From: Scatacola_A faecigallinarum
GTDB taxonomy: Bacteria > Pseudomonadota > Alphaproteobacteria > RF32 > CAG-239
DNA: 33,908 nucleotides
Direction: 5' to 3'
Assembly: GCA_018713605.1 (NCBI GenBank)
Contig: DVOM01000021.1
Location: 1-33,908, forward strand
Below the pieces are notes generated by a model. It made no database searches. It saw only the letters and a list, made by a program, of their open reading frames with translations, and had not been told where the DNA came from. Shown here piece by piece: positions 14,534-22,839 of the stretch (positions are counted from its first letter, which is position 1; each line of letters opens with the position of its first letter). The position numbers and the translations under genes were made by a program.

Positions 14534-15388
14534 TCAGATGCCTTTTATTTTGCGGATACAATCGCTCAGGCCTTCGCTGTAATGACGAATCGCAAGTCCG
14601 AAGTCTCTTTTGATTTTGCTTTTGTCGAGGACCGAATATTTAGGGCGGAGCGCCTTCTGAGGAAACTCGTCCGTGTGAATCGGCGTAACGCGGCAGTCAA
14701 GGCCAAAGCCTTTGACCGCGGCATAGGCCAAATCATACCAGGAACAGACGCCTTCATTGGTCAGATGATAGATTTCCCGAGTGCCTGGTTTTATCCGCGG
14801 CAGAAGCTCAAGAACACATTCGGCGAAATCTCCGGCATAGCAGGGGCTGCCGACCTGATCGAAAATGACTTTCAGTTCCGGCCGTTTGAGCGCCAAATCC
14901 CGAATTTTCTTAACAAAGTCTTCGCCAAAGGAAGAAAACAGCCATGCCGTCCGCAATACCAGACAAGTTTCGGCGTTTTCAAGCACGGCTCGTTCGCCCT
15001 GTTCTTTGGCAACGCCGTAAACATTCAACGGATTGACCGCATCGGTTTCCAGATAAGGCGACGATTTTCGGCCGTCAAAAACATAGTCGGTCGACACATG
15101 AATCAGAACCGCGCCGTTTTCTTTGGCAGCAACGGCTAAATTCCGCGGACCGTCTACGCTGACCGGGACGGCCTGTTCGGGATGATCCTCGAGATATTCG
15201 GCGTCACGGCAGGCCGCGCAGTTAATGATGTAACGAATTTTCCGGCCTTTCAAGAAACAGCGCACGGCTTCAAAATCGGTAATATCCAAATCCGCATGTC
15301 CGCAGAACCAGGCCTCCTCATCGGTCAGCCTGGCTTTGAACTCCGATCCCAGCAGTCCGTTTGCTCCGGTTATCAATATATTTTTCAT
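14534..15388 (-). CDS. rfbD: dTDP-4-dehydrorhamnose reductase
   Basis: The 284-residue protein is an extended short-chain dehydrogenase of the RmlD family: an NAD(P)-binding GANGLLG at residues 8-14, STDYVFDG with the catalytic Ser/Thr, YGVAKEQGE with the Tyr-x3-Lys pair, and RTAWLFSSFG. It catalyses the last step of dTDP-L-rhamnose synthesis. The usual AYTxVDxAE segment reads ACRDAEYLEDH, a deviation in a conserved stretch. The other rhamnose genes (rfbA, B, C) are not in the window, so synthesis must be completed elsewhere. It forms an operon with the downstream glycosyltransferase. Confidence 0.88.
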   Translation of the reverse strand: MKNILITGANGLLGSEFKARLTDEEAWFCGHADLDITDFEAVRCFLKGRKIRYIINCAACRDAEYLEDHPEQAVPVSVDGPRNLAVAAKENGAVLIHVSTDYVFDGRKSSPYLETDAVNPLNVYGVAKEQGERAVLENAETCLVLRTAWLFSSFGEDFVKKIRDLALKRPELKVIFDQVGSPCYAGDFAECVLELLPRIKPGTREIYHLTNEGVCSWYDLAYAAVKGFGLDCRVTPIHTDEFPQKALRPKYSVLDKSKIKRDFGLAIRHYSEGLSDCIRKIKGI

Positions 15389-15422
15389 GTTTTATCCGAC
15401 AACTTGTTAGACAATTATTTGT

Positions 15423-15450
15423 AAGCTATCATAGATAAAATCTTTGTCAA
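15423..15450 (-). promoter_or_regulatory. Possible promoter for rfbD
   Basis: On the minus strand TTGACA (15450-15445), a 16-bp spacer and TAGCTT (15428-15423) lie about 35 bp upstream of rfbD. A second TTGACA sits 22 bp further up (15472-15467). The -10 is weak. Confidence 0.35.
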
Positions 15451-15481
15451 TTTTTATTGAGAGTCATGTCAACACGCACAA

Positions 15482-15526
15482 AAAAAGCTCCCGGCCATGT
15501 GACAAAACACAGGCAAAGAGCTTTTT
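15482..15526. terminator. Intrinsic terminator after the 113-residue gene
   Basis: A 9-bp stem AAAAAGCTC/GAGCTTTTT (15482-15490 with 15518-15526) encloses a loop that can form an inner TGTG/CACA stem. It ends the minus-strand gene that stops at 15535, with TTTTTTT following on that strand. Confidence 0.75.
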
Positions 15527-15534
15527 CTACATTC

Positions 15535-15876
15535 CTATTTCAGGGAGGCAAAATCAATTTCCTCTAAAACGCGGAATTTGATTTTAATCAACTTCCGGCA
15601 AAACCCGAGTTCAATTTTTATCAGGCGGAAAGTATAATATTTTCCGTCTTCAAGATCAAAATCGCCTCTGCTGACAATTTTAATCTTTTCCATCTCCTCA
15701 GCAGAAAATCCGCTGAAGACAGGCTTTCCCTCAGAAACCGGAGCAACATAGCTGCGTCCCAGTTCATACCTTCCGTAAACATCAGCCGAGCCGTGACGGG
15801 CCGCTGCGTAACATACGTTTCTGTCAATATCAACAGACGCGATCAGATTACCGCTACGATAAAATTTCGTCTTCAT
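15535..15876 (-). CDS. Small protein of unknown function
   Basis: The 113-residue protein has mixed alpha/beta composition, no signal peptide and no membrane segment. Notable parts are GNLIASVDIDRNVCYAA, YELGRSYVAP, an acidic helix (SAEEMEKIKIVSRGDFD) and a basic C-terminal stretch (CRKLIKIKFRVLEEI). No family is recognised. It has its own promoter-like sequence and terminator, so it is probably expressed separately from the flagellar operon that ends upstream. Confidence 0.55.
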   Translation of the reverse strand: MKTKFYRSGNLIASVDIDRNVCYAAARHGSADVYGRYELGRSYVAPVSEGKPVFSGFSAEEMEKIKIVSRGDFDLEDGKYYTFRLIKIELGFCRKLIKIKFRVLEEIDFASLK

Positions 15877-15979
15877 GGCTTTATTATTTTAGTTAAACAA
15901 TCTTTTTATCAGCCGACAGGTATCCGAAATAAGACTTTTGAGTCCAAAATTCATCTCCAATAATAGCTTATTTCCTGTA

Positions 15980-16007
15980 AATATAATCCCGTGCCGACAT
16001 GAGTCAA
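15980..16007 (-). promoter_or_regulatory. Sigma-70-type promoter for the 113-residue gene
   Basis: On the minus strand TTGACT (16007-16002), a 16-bp spacer and TATATT (15985-15980) would give a leader of about 95 nt. The rest of 15877-16063 holds only a weak GAATAA/TTATTC hairpin (16039-16054) and no supported gene. Confidence 0.5.
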
Positions 16008-16063
16008 CACAAAATAGACAAAATATCGCTTTGACTGTGAATAAGATATTATTCTTGTCTGGA

Positions 16064-17251
16064 CTATTTGATTTCCGGGCCGGTATAGACTTTGCTCCCG
16101 TCGGGGATTTTACGGCCAATTCCTTTTTTCAGAAATTCGGAACGGACAAAGCCCATTTCTCCGTTGTCCGTCTGGACGCGATACCAGACCTGATCCGGCG
16201 TGTATCCGGTCAGACGAACCGTCTGCCGCGGTTTCAGCACGGCCAAGACGTCGAAATCGTCCGAAGGCCCGTGCATGGCTCTGACCTCCCCGGTGGTATG
16301 GTAAAGCATATTGACGTCCTCGGGATCGGCGGGAAGATCAATAATCCGGCCGACAACCATATCATCAACCGTTTCGCCGCCGGTACGAAACTGTACCTGT
16401 TGAAAATACTTGATTTCGTTGTTGCGAGAGAAATATTTGCTCAGTTCCGAATCGGTCATGACCTTAGTGCTCAGCGATAAAAGAACCGCCAAAACCGCAA
16501 GGCCGGGAATAATCAGCTGCAATCCTTTGAGCATTCCGAAATTCCAGGCCGGAATCCGCACACTGCTGCGAACCCCGAGCATGGCGATAAACCGGTTAAG
16601 CAGATTCTTCCGGACAGCGTCGGCATAGGCTCCCGCCTGCAAAGCGGACAGCAGCGCCTGTTCTTTTTTTCCGTCTTCCCAATAAGCGACGGCATTGTGA
16701 GCCAGCAGCGTAAAATTTTCGCGGCGATTGGCATTGATGCCGCGAATATTGCCGACCAGCGCGCGAATATTGCGGACAAAAGCCTGCGGATGCCACCAGC
16801 CTAAAGCCCAATTGGAAACCGAGGCCAGCAAAACCGCCGCTTTTGCTTCCCCGAAATTGCAGATTTCCTGATTTTCAACATCGGTAAAACGGATAATTTT
16901 TCCGGTTACCAGACGCAAATTCAGCGTCCGGACAAAAACGTCCTCTTCGCCGGCACGGTTTTTATACGGTTTAAGGGCATTGATATCCGGAAAGCTTTCC
17001 CGGGGGTGCGTCTGTGCCATCAGGTCGTAAATCAGACGTGAAGTTTCGTCTTTCAGCACATCATAGGCCACGGACAGCTTCTGAAAATTTTCCAGAGCGT
17101 TTTCGCCCGGATTCCGGTCCGGATGCAAAAGCTTGGCGCGTTCGCGATAATTCTGCTTGATTTCAGTTTCGGAAGCGTCATACGCCACGCCGAGAATGGC
17201 GTAATATCCCAGCGGGTCGAAAGAAAAGGTCCTGTTTTCCGTCTTGCTCAT
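16064..17251 (-). CDS. Membrane-anchored J-domain protein with C-terminal SH3-like domain
   Basis: The 395-residue protein starts with a DnaJ J-domain (residues ~14-78): YYAILGVAYDASETEIKQNY and the HPD signature at 43-45 needed to stimulate DnaK. A mostly helical middle with WALGWWHP and a TPR-like stretch (~175-225) follows. One membrane helix lies at ~239-262. The C-terminal part (~320-378) looks like a bacterial SH3 domain: EVRAMHGPSDDFDVLAVLKP, TPDQVWYRV, GEMGFVRSEFL. The topology would put the J-domain in the cytoplasm and the SH3 domain in the periplasm, where it could touch peptidoglycan. It is last in the fliF operon, overlapping the previous gene by 4 bp. A link between DnaK and flagellar assembly is inference. 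Confidence 0.8.
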   Translation of the reverse strand: MSKTENRTFSFDPLGYYAILGVAYDASETEIKQNYRERAKLLHPDRNPGENALENFQKLSVAYDVLKDETSRLIYDLMAQTHPRESFPDINALKPYKNRAGEEDVFVRTLNLRLVTGKIIRFTDVENQEICNFGEAKAAVLLASVSNWALGWWHPQAFVRNIRALVGNIRGINANRRENFTLLAHNAVAYWEDGKKEQALLSALQAGAYADAVRKNLLNRFIAMLGVRSSVRIPAWNFGMLKGLQLIIPGLAVLAVLLSLSTKVMTDSELSKYFSRNNEIKYFQQVQFRTGGETVDDMVVGRIIDLPADPEDVNMLYHTTGEVRAMHGPSDDFDVLAVLKPRQTVRLTGYTPDQVWYRVQTDNGEMGFVRSEFLKKGIGRKIPDGSKVYTGPEIK

Positions 17252-18906
17252 ATATAAATTCCGTCTGCTAAAGTTTGGCTTTCGGCACTATCATCGCATA
17301 TTTTGATAAACTTTTCTTTAACGTTAATCTTTACGGTACCGGCATAACCTTCCTCATGCAGCGTGGCCTTAAACAACCGCATGACATTGGCACAGAAGTC
17401 GGAACCGATGTCGCGTTCGGTACGGATTATCAGATCAAACCTTTTGTCTTTGGCCAAAGCATAACCGTCAAACTGCAGCGAACCGAGTCTGCTGAAACTG
17501 GTGTCGACGACAAAGCGGGTACCGAAACGGCGGTTTTCGCGGCTTTTTTTCTTTTCTTCTTCGTCAAGAATTTTTTTGACAGCGATACGGATTTTACTCA
17601 GGCTCTGTCCGTTAAGCACCGGAACTTCCATAATCCGCCAGTTGATGCCGTCCTGATTGGAAGACACGAACATTGAACCGAGTTTGGAAACGACCTCCCG
17701 CCCTTCGGTCGTAGCGCTCAACCTGTCGACGATGTCCGAACCGAGCCAGCGGCTGAGATTGTGCTCGCCGGAAGCCTTAATATAGGCAACCATGTTGGCC
17801 AGCATACGCGGCGAAGAAGGTTCGGGAATCCGGTTCAGCACTGCGGCTGCAAGTTCCTTCTGTCCGCGGTTCATCAGCGGCTGCAGAATTTTGAGAATAT
17901 TATCGGCCGCCGGCAGCCTGCCCGTATGCCGCGCGACAGCTGCTCCGGTTTCGGCAATGTCGTCCGGAACCGCCAAATTACGTTCAAAGCCTTCCAGTTC
18001 CAAAAGCACCGGCAACCCGCCGCCGAGTTTTACCGGGTTTTCAATAAGAACTTCGGCAAAAGGCGCACGAATCGAAACCGGACCGTTGTCCGGCCGCACG
18101 GCGATCTCGGCAGGAAAAGTCCGACCGCCCAGCGCCGCCAGTTCTTTTCCTATCTGCCGCACCGCTTCCGGCAGCGGAAGCTTTCCGGCGGCAAAATCTC
18201 TAATGACGTTTTGAATATCCTGCAGCGGCCGCGAAACTGCCGCCGTTTCTTTCCGAACGTTTTCGCCGGCAGCCGGAAAAACCTCCGCCGGCTGCGAATT
18301 TTGCGGCAGAACGGCAGGTTGATTTACGGCAACGGATATACGGCTGGAAAATGCGGCGAATTCTTTTAGCAGAGGCTGCAGTTTTTCCGTCGGAACATTA
18401 AGTTCCGCCGCCAGATTTTCCAATACCGTTCCGGCTCTGAGCGGCGCCGTTTCGAGCGGCGGAAGCGCGGCGGCGGTATCCTTTATGAGAGGAGCAGCCG
18501 GCTGCGGACGAACCTGACTTTCGTTGGCGCGAACCATATATTTTTCGGGATTTTCGCCGTTGACGGACAAAACTTTGACCGTAACGGCACCGTCTTTCTG
18601 CGGCTGCAACTTCAATTCCAAGTCTGCGGCCGCCGTATTGTCGGGAAGTTTCAGCGGCGTATCCAGCTTCAGTTCGACGGGAAGCTTAAACAACTGTCCG
18701 TTAAGCGTCAGGCTTATCGTTCCGGTCAGAGTTCCGAGCGCCGTATTGCGGGCATCGGCCAGAACTTCCAGCACGGCGCTCTGGCCGGGCACAATCGTTT
18801 CGCCGACGGTTTGTCCCGTCAGGCCGCCGATGGTTCCGGTCAGATTTTTGTCGGCTGAAGGCGTGCTGACCTGCGGCGTATTCAGCGGCGGAATAACATT
18901 ATCCAT
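17248..18906 (-). CDS. FliK-like, flagellar-operon protein of uncertain function
   Basis: The 552-residue protein has an N-terminal Ala/Thr/Leu-rich segment, a beta-rich stretch (LTLNGQLFKLPVELKL), a long Pro/Ala/Glu-rich linker (~125-300) and a structured C-terminus (~400-552). The C-terminal part includes FVVDTSFSRLGSLQFDGYA, DLIIRTERDIGSDF and ATLHEEGYAGTVKINV, which recalls the FliK hook-length domain (LP..LG....L, then the export-switch-like helix) without matching it closely. A true fliK lies at 31-33 kb, so this would be a second member or a distinct protein such as an export accessory factor. It overlaps flhG by 8 bp and the J-domain gene by 4 bp. Confidence 0.6.
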   Translation of the reverse strand: MDNVIPPLNTPQVSTPSADKNLTGTIGGLTGQTVGETIVPGQSAVLEVLADARNTALGTLTGTISLTLNGQLFKLPVELKLDTPLKLPDNTAAADLELKLQPQKDGAVTVKVLSVNGENPEKYMVRANESQVRPQPAAPLIKDTAAALPPLETAPLRAGTVLENLAAELNVPTEKLQPLLKEFAAFSSRISVAVNQPAVLPQNSQPAEVFPAAGENVRKETAAVSRPLQDIQNVIRDFAAGKLPLPEAVRQIGKELAALGGRTFPAEIAVRPDNGPVSIRAPFAEVLIENPVKLGGGLPVLLELEGFERNLAVPDDIAETGAAVARHTGRLPAADNILKILQPLMNRGQKELAAAVLNRIPEPSSPRMLANMVAYIKASGEHNLSRWLGSDIVDRLSATTEGREVVSKLGSMFVSSNQDGINWRIMEVPVLNGQSLSKIRIAVKKILDEEEKKKSRENRRFGTRFVVDTSFSRLGSLQFDGYALAKDKRFDLIIRTERDIGSDFCANVMRLFKATLHEEGYAGTVKINVKEKFIKICDDSAESQTLADGIYI

Positions 18907-19708
18907 TAATCAGTTTCCCGGCTATGGCGATAACGTCTTCGGCCGCCTCCGAGGTCGGATAGCGGCTGATAAGCGGCGCCTGGTTGCGGATGGAATCGCG
19001 GACGCGGGTGTCGCGCCTGATTATACCTAACAACTCGGGCGAAATTTTCAAGAAATTACGACAGGCTTTCAGCAAGGTATCATATGTCCGTTGACCTTCC
19101 CGAATGGAATTGGCCTGGTTGATAACCACGTTCAGATTGCATTTGGGATACTGCATGGCCATGATTTTGATAAATGCGTAAGCGTCGGTCAACGAGGTCG
19201 GTTCATCGGTACACAGCACAATTATTTTTTCAGCTATGCCGGAAAGAATTCGTACCGGCTTTTCAACGCCGGCGCCCATGTCCAAAATGACCTTGTTGTA
19301 ATTGGAAGCAAGCAGGGACAAGTCTTCGCCCAAAATCTGCAAACGGCCGACAGGCATTGATGCCAGTCCGGCGGAACCGGAACGGCCGGCAATGATGTCA
19401 AAGTGGGTTTTGTCGCAATGGTGAATGATCTGATTCAGGGTTTTGGCGCCGGCAATAACACTTCCCAAATCATCTTTAACCATCAGGCCGAGCTGAATAT
19501 CGATGTTTGCCAGCCCCAGGTCGCCGTCAAAAAGCAGGGTTTTCTGCCGGAGGCCGCTTAACGCGTGCGCCAGCGTCACGGAAAACCAGGTCTTGCCGAC
19601 CCCGCCTTTGCCGGAAGCCACGGCAATCATGTTGCGGCCTTTGCGAAGGCTGCGCGGTGCAGTGCCGCGCGGCATAATCTTCAATTCTTCGCTCTGATTT
19701 TCTTCCAT
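18899..19708 (-). CDS. flhG: MinD/ParA-family ATPase FlhG
   Basis: The 269-residue protein has the deviant Walker A AVASGKGGVGKTW, LLFDGDLGLANIDIQLG (switch I/A' region) and VILDMGAGVE (Walker B area), then TDEPTSLTDAYAFIK, typical of the FlhG (YlxH/FleN) branch. FlhG controls flagellar number and stimulates FlhF. The N-terminus before the P-loop carries a short basic segment (PRGTAPRSLRKGRN); the usual DQAxxLR FlhF-activating helix is not obvious. Its neighbour flhF lies 18 bp upstream. Confidence 0.88.
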   Translation of the reverse strand: MEENQSEELKIMPRGTAPRSLRKGRNMIAVASGKGGVGKTWFSVTLAHALSGLRQKTLLFDGDLGLANIDIQLGLMVKDDLGSVIAGAKTLNQIIHHCDKTHFDIIAGRSGSAGLASMPVGRLQILGEDLSLLASNYNKVILDMGAGVEKPVRILSGIAEKIIVLCTDEPTSLTDAYAFIKIMAMQYPKCNLNVVINQANSIREGQRTYDTLLKACRNFLKISPELLGIIRRDTRVRDSIRNQAPLISRYPTSEAAEDVIAIAGKLING

Positions 19709-19726
19709 CTACTTTTCTCCTTAAAC

Positions 19727-20683
19727 TCAGGCCAACACCAATTTGGCCAGCGCTTCGCCGTCTACGGGCGACAAGCCTTTGGCAATGCTTGAACTGACGC
19801 TTGCCGAACAGAAACCAAATTCGCAGCAGGCGGCAACCGACAAAAGCGCGCCAATCCGCCGGGTCAGGTCCAAACGGGTCGGCAACAGAAACCGGGCGCC
19901 GATTTCGGCAAAAATATCGGCGATTTCAACCGCCTCAAAAGTGTTTTTTCCGGCATCCATGGTTAGAATCATATCGGCGCGCACCGCTTCGGTCAACAGG
20001 CTGACCTTTTCGACCTCTTCCGGCAGAAAAGGATTGATGCCGGGCGTATCTATCAGTACCAGCGCATATTTCTGCCGCGCCTCTTCAACCGTATCATAGA
20101 GGCCGCGCGGGGTTTTGACAAAGCGAAAATCGGTTCCGAGAATATCGGCAAAAGCCTGCAACTGGCTGTTGGCGCCGGCCCGGACATTGTCGGTCGACAC
20201 GATGCAGGCGCTCAGCTTTTGAAGTTTGGCCTGCGTAGCGGCTTTGGCGATAGCCGTTGATTTTCCGGACCCCGGAACGCCCATAAACATCTTAACCGGC
20301 TGCCGGCAGTCCAAAATATCCTGAAAACGAAACATTTCTTCAAAACAACGGGTTAACAGCTTCTTTTCGTCCGTCAGGTTTTCCTCGGCGGAAATTTTGC
20401 GGCAACGAGCCAGAACCCGTTCTTTGACAATATCCAAAACGCCATGGTAATCCAGACTTTCCCGCAGTTTTTCGTCATCATATTTCCAGTGCGTCGGCCT
20501 GACCTCCACCTGCTCCTCGCGATTAAAGGAAATTTCGTCGGCGTCTTCGACGGCTGCCGTCAGCTCAATTTCTCCGGCGGCGTTTTTCTCCTGTGAAATA
20601 ATGACGGCGTCGGCTCCCAGCATCTCGCGAACCTGCGCCAGAGCAGTCGGCATGTCGGGAGCGGTAAAATTTTTTATACGCAA
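19727..20683 (-). CDS. flhF: SRP-type GTPase FlhF, flagellar placement
   Basis: The 318-residue protein starts with the FlhF N-terminal strand-helix (MRIKNFTAPDMPTALAQVREMLG followed by DAVIIS; split here for length). The NG domain has the P-loop GVPGSGKSTAIAKAA, a G2-type STDNVRAGANSQLQAFA, DTPGINPF (G3) and LPTRLDLTRRIG (G4 region, TRLD instead of TKLD). FlhF recruits early flagellar parts to the pole. The B domain between is short, making the protein smaller than well-studied gammaproteobacterial FlhF. It lies 11 bp after flhA. Confidence 0.88.
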   Translation of the reverse strand: MRIKNFTAPDMPTALAQVREMLGADAVIISQEKNAAGEIELTAAVEDADEISFNREEQVEVRPTHWKYDDEKLRESLDYHGVLDIVKERVLARCRKISAEENLTDEKKLLTRCFEEMFRFQDILDCRQPVKMFMGVPGSGKSTAIAKAATQAKLQKLSACIVSTDNVRAGANSQLQAFADILGTDFRFVKTPRGLYDTVEEARQKYALVLIDTPGINPFLPEEVEKVSLLTEAVRADMILTMDAGKNTFEAVEIADIFAEIGARFLLPTRLDLTRRIGALLSVAACCEFGFCSASVSSSIAKGLSPVDGEALAKLVLA

Positions 20684-20694
20684 GGGCGTTCTCC

Positions 20695-22818
20695 CTAAAT
20701 CTGGCCGACGGTTTTAATTTTGGCCTTGGGATGTATCTCGTTTTGAGACATGACCACGGTCAGAGGCCGGAAGCGCTCGATAATCGAACGGACAAAAGGT
20801 CTGATGGCTGGGCTGGTCAGCAGAACCGCCGTTTCGCCCTTAACGGCCAAATCCTCAAGGACATTGCGAACTTTGGTAATGAACCCCTGCAAAGCAGTCG
20901 GTGCCATGGCCAGCTGACGCTCGTCGCCTTCGCCGATGATCGACTCGGCAAAAGCATGTTCCCATTCCGGCGACAGCGTTACCAGCGGAATAACGCCGAA
21001 CTCATTGGCGTTGGCATTAGACAACTGGCGCGCCAGACGGGTACGCACATGCTCGGTAATCATCATCAGCGAACGGGTGGTGGATATGGCTTCGGAAATT
21101 CCTTCGAGAATGGTCGGCAAATCACGGATGGAAACCCGCTCCTGAAGCAAATTCTGTAAAATGCGCTGAACCGCGCCCAGGCTGACTTTGCCCGGTATAA
21201 GCTCCTTGACGAGTTTCTGCTGTTCCTTGTCCATCTCGTCAAGCAGCTTCTGGGTTTCGGCATAGGACAGCAGTTCGGGCATATTATCCTTAACCAGTTC
21301 GGTAATATGGGTGGTAACCACGGTGGCCGGATCTACGACCGTATAACCGCGGAACATGGCCTCCTCCCGATAAGACTGGTCTACCCACATGGCTTTGAGA
21401 CCGAAGGTCGGTTCGGTGGTGGCTTCGCCGGGCAGCGTAATCGGTTCGCCGCGGGGATCCATAACCAGCAGCTGGGTCGGGCGGAGTTCGCCTTTGCCGG
21501 CTTTGACTTCCTTAATGTAAATGTTATATTCGTTGGCTTCCAACTGCATATTGTCCTGAATGCGGATGGAAGGCATGACAAAACCAAGCTCCGAAGCCAG
21601 TGCGCGGCGCAACGCCTTAATCTGGTCGGTCAGTTTGCGATTGGTTTCCTCATTAATCAACGGCAGCAGACCATAACCTATTTCGAGCCGGATAAGGTCA
21701 ATACGCAACGCATTGGCAATGGGCTCATCGGCAGCTTTGGCCGCCGCACCCTGTTTTTTCTCCTGTTCCATAACCGCCTGCGCCTGTTCGGCCGCCGCCT
21801 GCTGCTGTTTATTCAGATAATAGGCGGTACCGCCGGTCAAAGCTGCCAGCAGCACGAACGGAAAAGCCGGCGTCCCCGGCAGCATGCCCAGCGCCAAAGC
21901 CAAAAACGACGACATGCCGAGCGCTTTCGGATAATTGGCCAGCTGGTCGAACAGAACCTTGTCGGTGGCATCGGTCATGCCGGCCTTGGAAACCAGAATA
22001 CCGGCGGCTACCGAAATAATCAGCGCCGGCACCTGTGCAACCAGTCCGTCACCGACGGTCAGGCGGGTGTAAGTTTCGGCCGCCTGTGAAAAAGTCAGAT
22101 CGTTCTGCACCATACCGATGATAATACCGGCAATAATATTGATAAAAGTAATAATCAGGCCAGCAATCGCATCGCCGCGGACAAATTTCGAAGCACCGTC
22201 CATAGCGCCGTAAAAAGAACTTTCCCTGGCCAAATCTTCACGACGGGCACGGGCCTCTTCTTCGGTAATCAATCCGGAAGACAGGTCGGCATCAATGGCC
22301 ATCTGCTTGCCGGGCATGGCATCCAAGGCAAAACGCGCGGCAACTTCGGCAATACGGCCGGAACCTTTGGTAATGACCACGAAGTTGACGATGACCAGAA
22401 TGGCAAAGACGATAACACCGATGACAAAGCTGTTGCCCATGATAAAACCGCCGAAAGCCTCGATAACTTCACCGGCGGCGTCCGGCCCCAGGTAACCCCG
22501 GGACAAAATCAGCCTGGTTGACGCCAGGTTCAGCGACAGCCTGTACATGGTGGTAATCAGCAAAACCAACGGGAACGCGCTGAACTCGGTCGGTTTTTCT
22601 ATAAAAATGGCGGTCATCAGCACAATGCAGGCCATGGTAATCGAAAGCGCCAGCGCAATATCCAACAGCCAGGCCGGCATCGGCAGAATCAAAATGACCA
22701 GCATCAGGATAATGCCGAGGGCAAAAAGGATATCGCCCCGCTTGGTCGAAGCGACAAGCAGTTCCTTAAAAGACCTGGCACCGAACATTGCGGCGTTATT
22801 TTGCGGTTTTTTAGCCAT
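20695..22818 (-). CDS. flhA: Flagellar export gate protein FlhA
   Basis: The 707-residue protein has about eight N-terminal membrane helices (residues ~30-345) with the conserved inter-helix motif SKFVRGDAIAGLIIT and RIAEVAARFALDAMPGKQMA, the FHIPEP-family signature. A linker rich in Ala/Gln/Glu (~345-375) leads to the four-part cytoplasmic domain, with MWVDQSYREEAMFRGY and LQNLLQERVSIRDLPTILE. FlhA forms a nonameric ring that receives substrate-chaperone complexes and uses the proton gradient. Length fits the family (about 690-710). flhB is not in the window. Confidence 0.95.
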   Translation of the reverse strand: MAKKPQNNAAMFGARSFKELLVASTKRGDILFALGIILMLVILILPMPAWLLDIALALSITMACIVLMTAIFIEKPTEFSAFPLVLLITTMYRLSLNLASTRLILSRGYLGPDAAGEVIEAFGGFIMGNSFVIGVIVFAILVIVNFVVITKGSGRIAEVAARFALDAMPGKQMAIDADLSSGLITEEEARARREDLARESSFYGAMDGASKFVRGDAIAGLIITFINIIAGIIIGMVQNDLTFSQAAETYTRLTVGDGLVAQVPALIISVAAGILVSKAGMTDATDKVLFDQLANYPKALGMSSFLALALGMLPGTPAFPFVLLAALTGGTAYYLNKQQQAAAEQAQAVMEQEKKQGAAAKAADEPIANALRIDLIRLEIGYGLLPLINEETNRKLTDQIKALRRALASELGFVMPSIRIQDNMQLEANEYNIYIKEVKAGKGELRPTQLLVMDPRGEPITLPGEATTEPTFGLKAMWVDQSYREEAMFRGYTVVDPATVVTTHITELVKDNMPELLSYAETQKLLDEMDKEQQKLVKELIPGKVSLGAVQRILQNLLQERVSIRDLPTILEGISEAISTTRSLMMITEHVRTRLARQLSNANANEFGVIPLVTLSPEWEHAFAESIIGEGDERQLAMAPTALQGFITKVRNVLEDLAVKGETAVLLTSPAIRPFVRSIIERFRPLTVVMSQNEIHPKAKIKTVGQI

Positions 22819-22839
22819 TATCCGAGTTACTTAACCTGC

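Noticed and set aside
15889..16119. Minus-strand ORF of 76 codons between the J-domain gene and the 113-residue gene
   Set aside because: It starts inside the end of the J-domain gene in another frame, crosses a promoter-like site, and its internal ATG has GGAG directly abutting it. No protein family is recognised.
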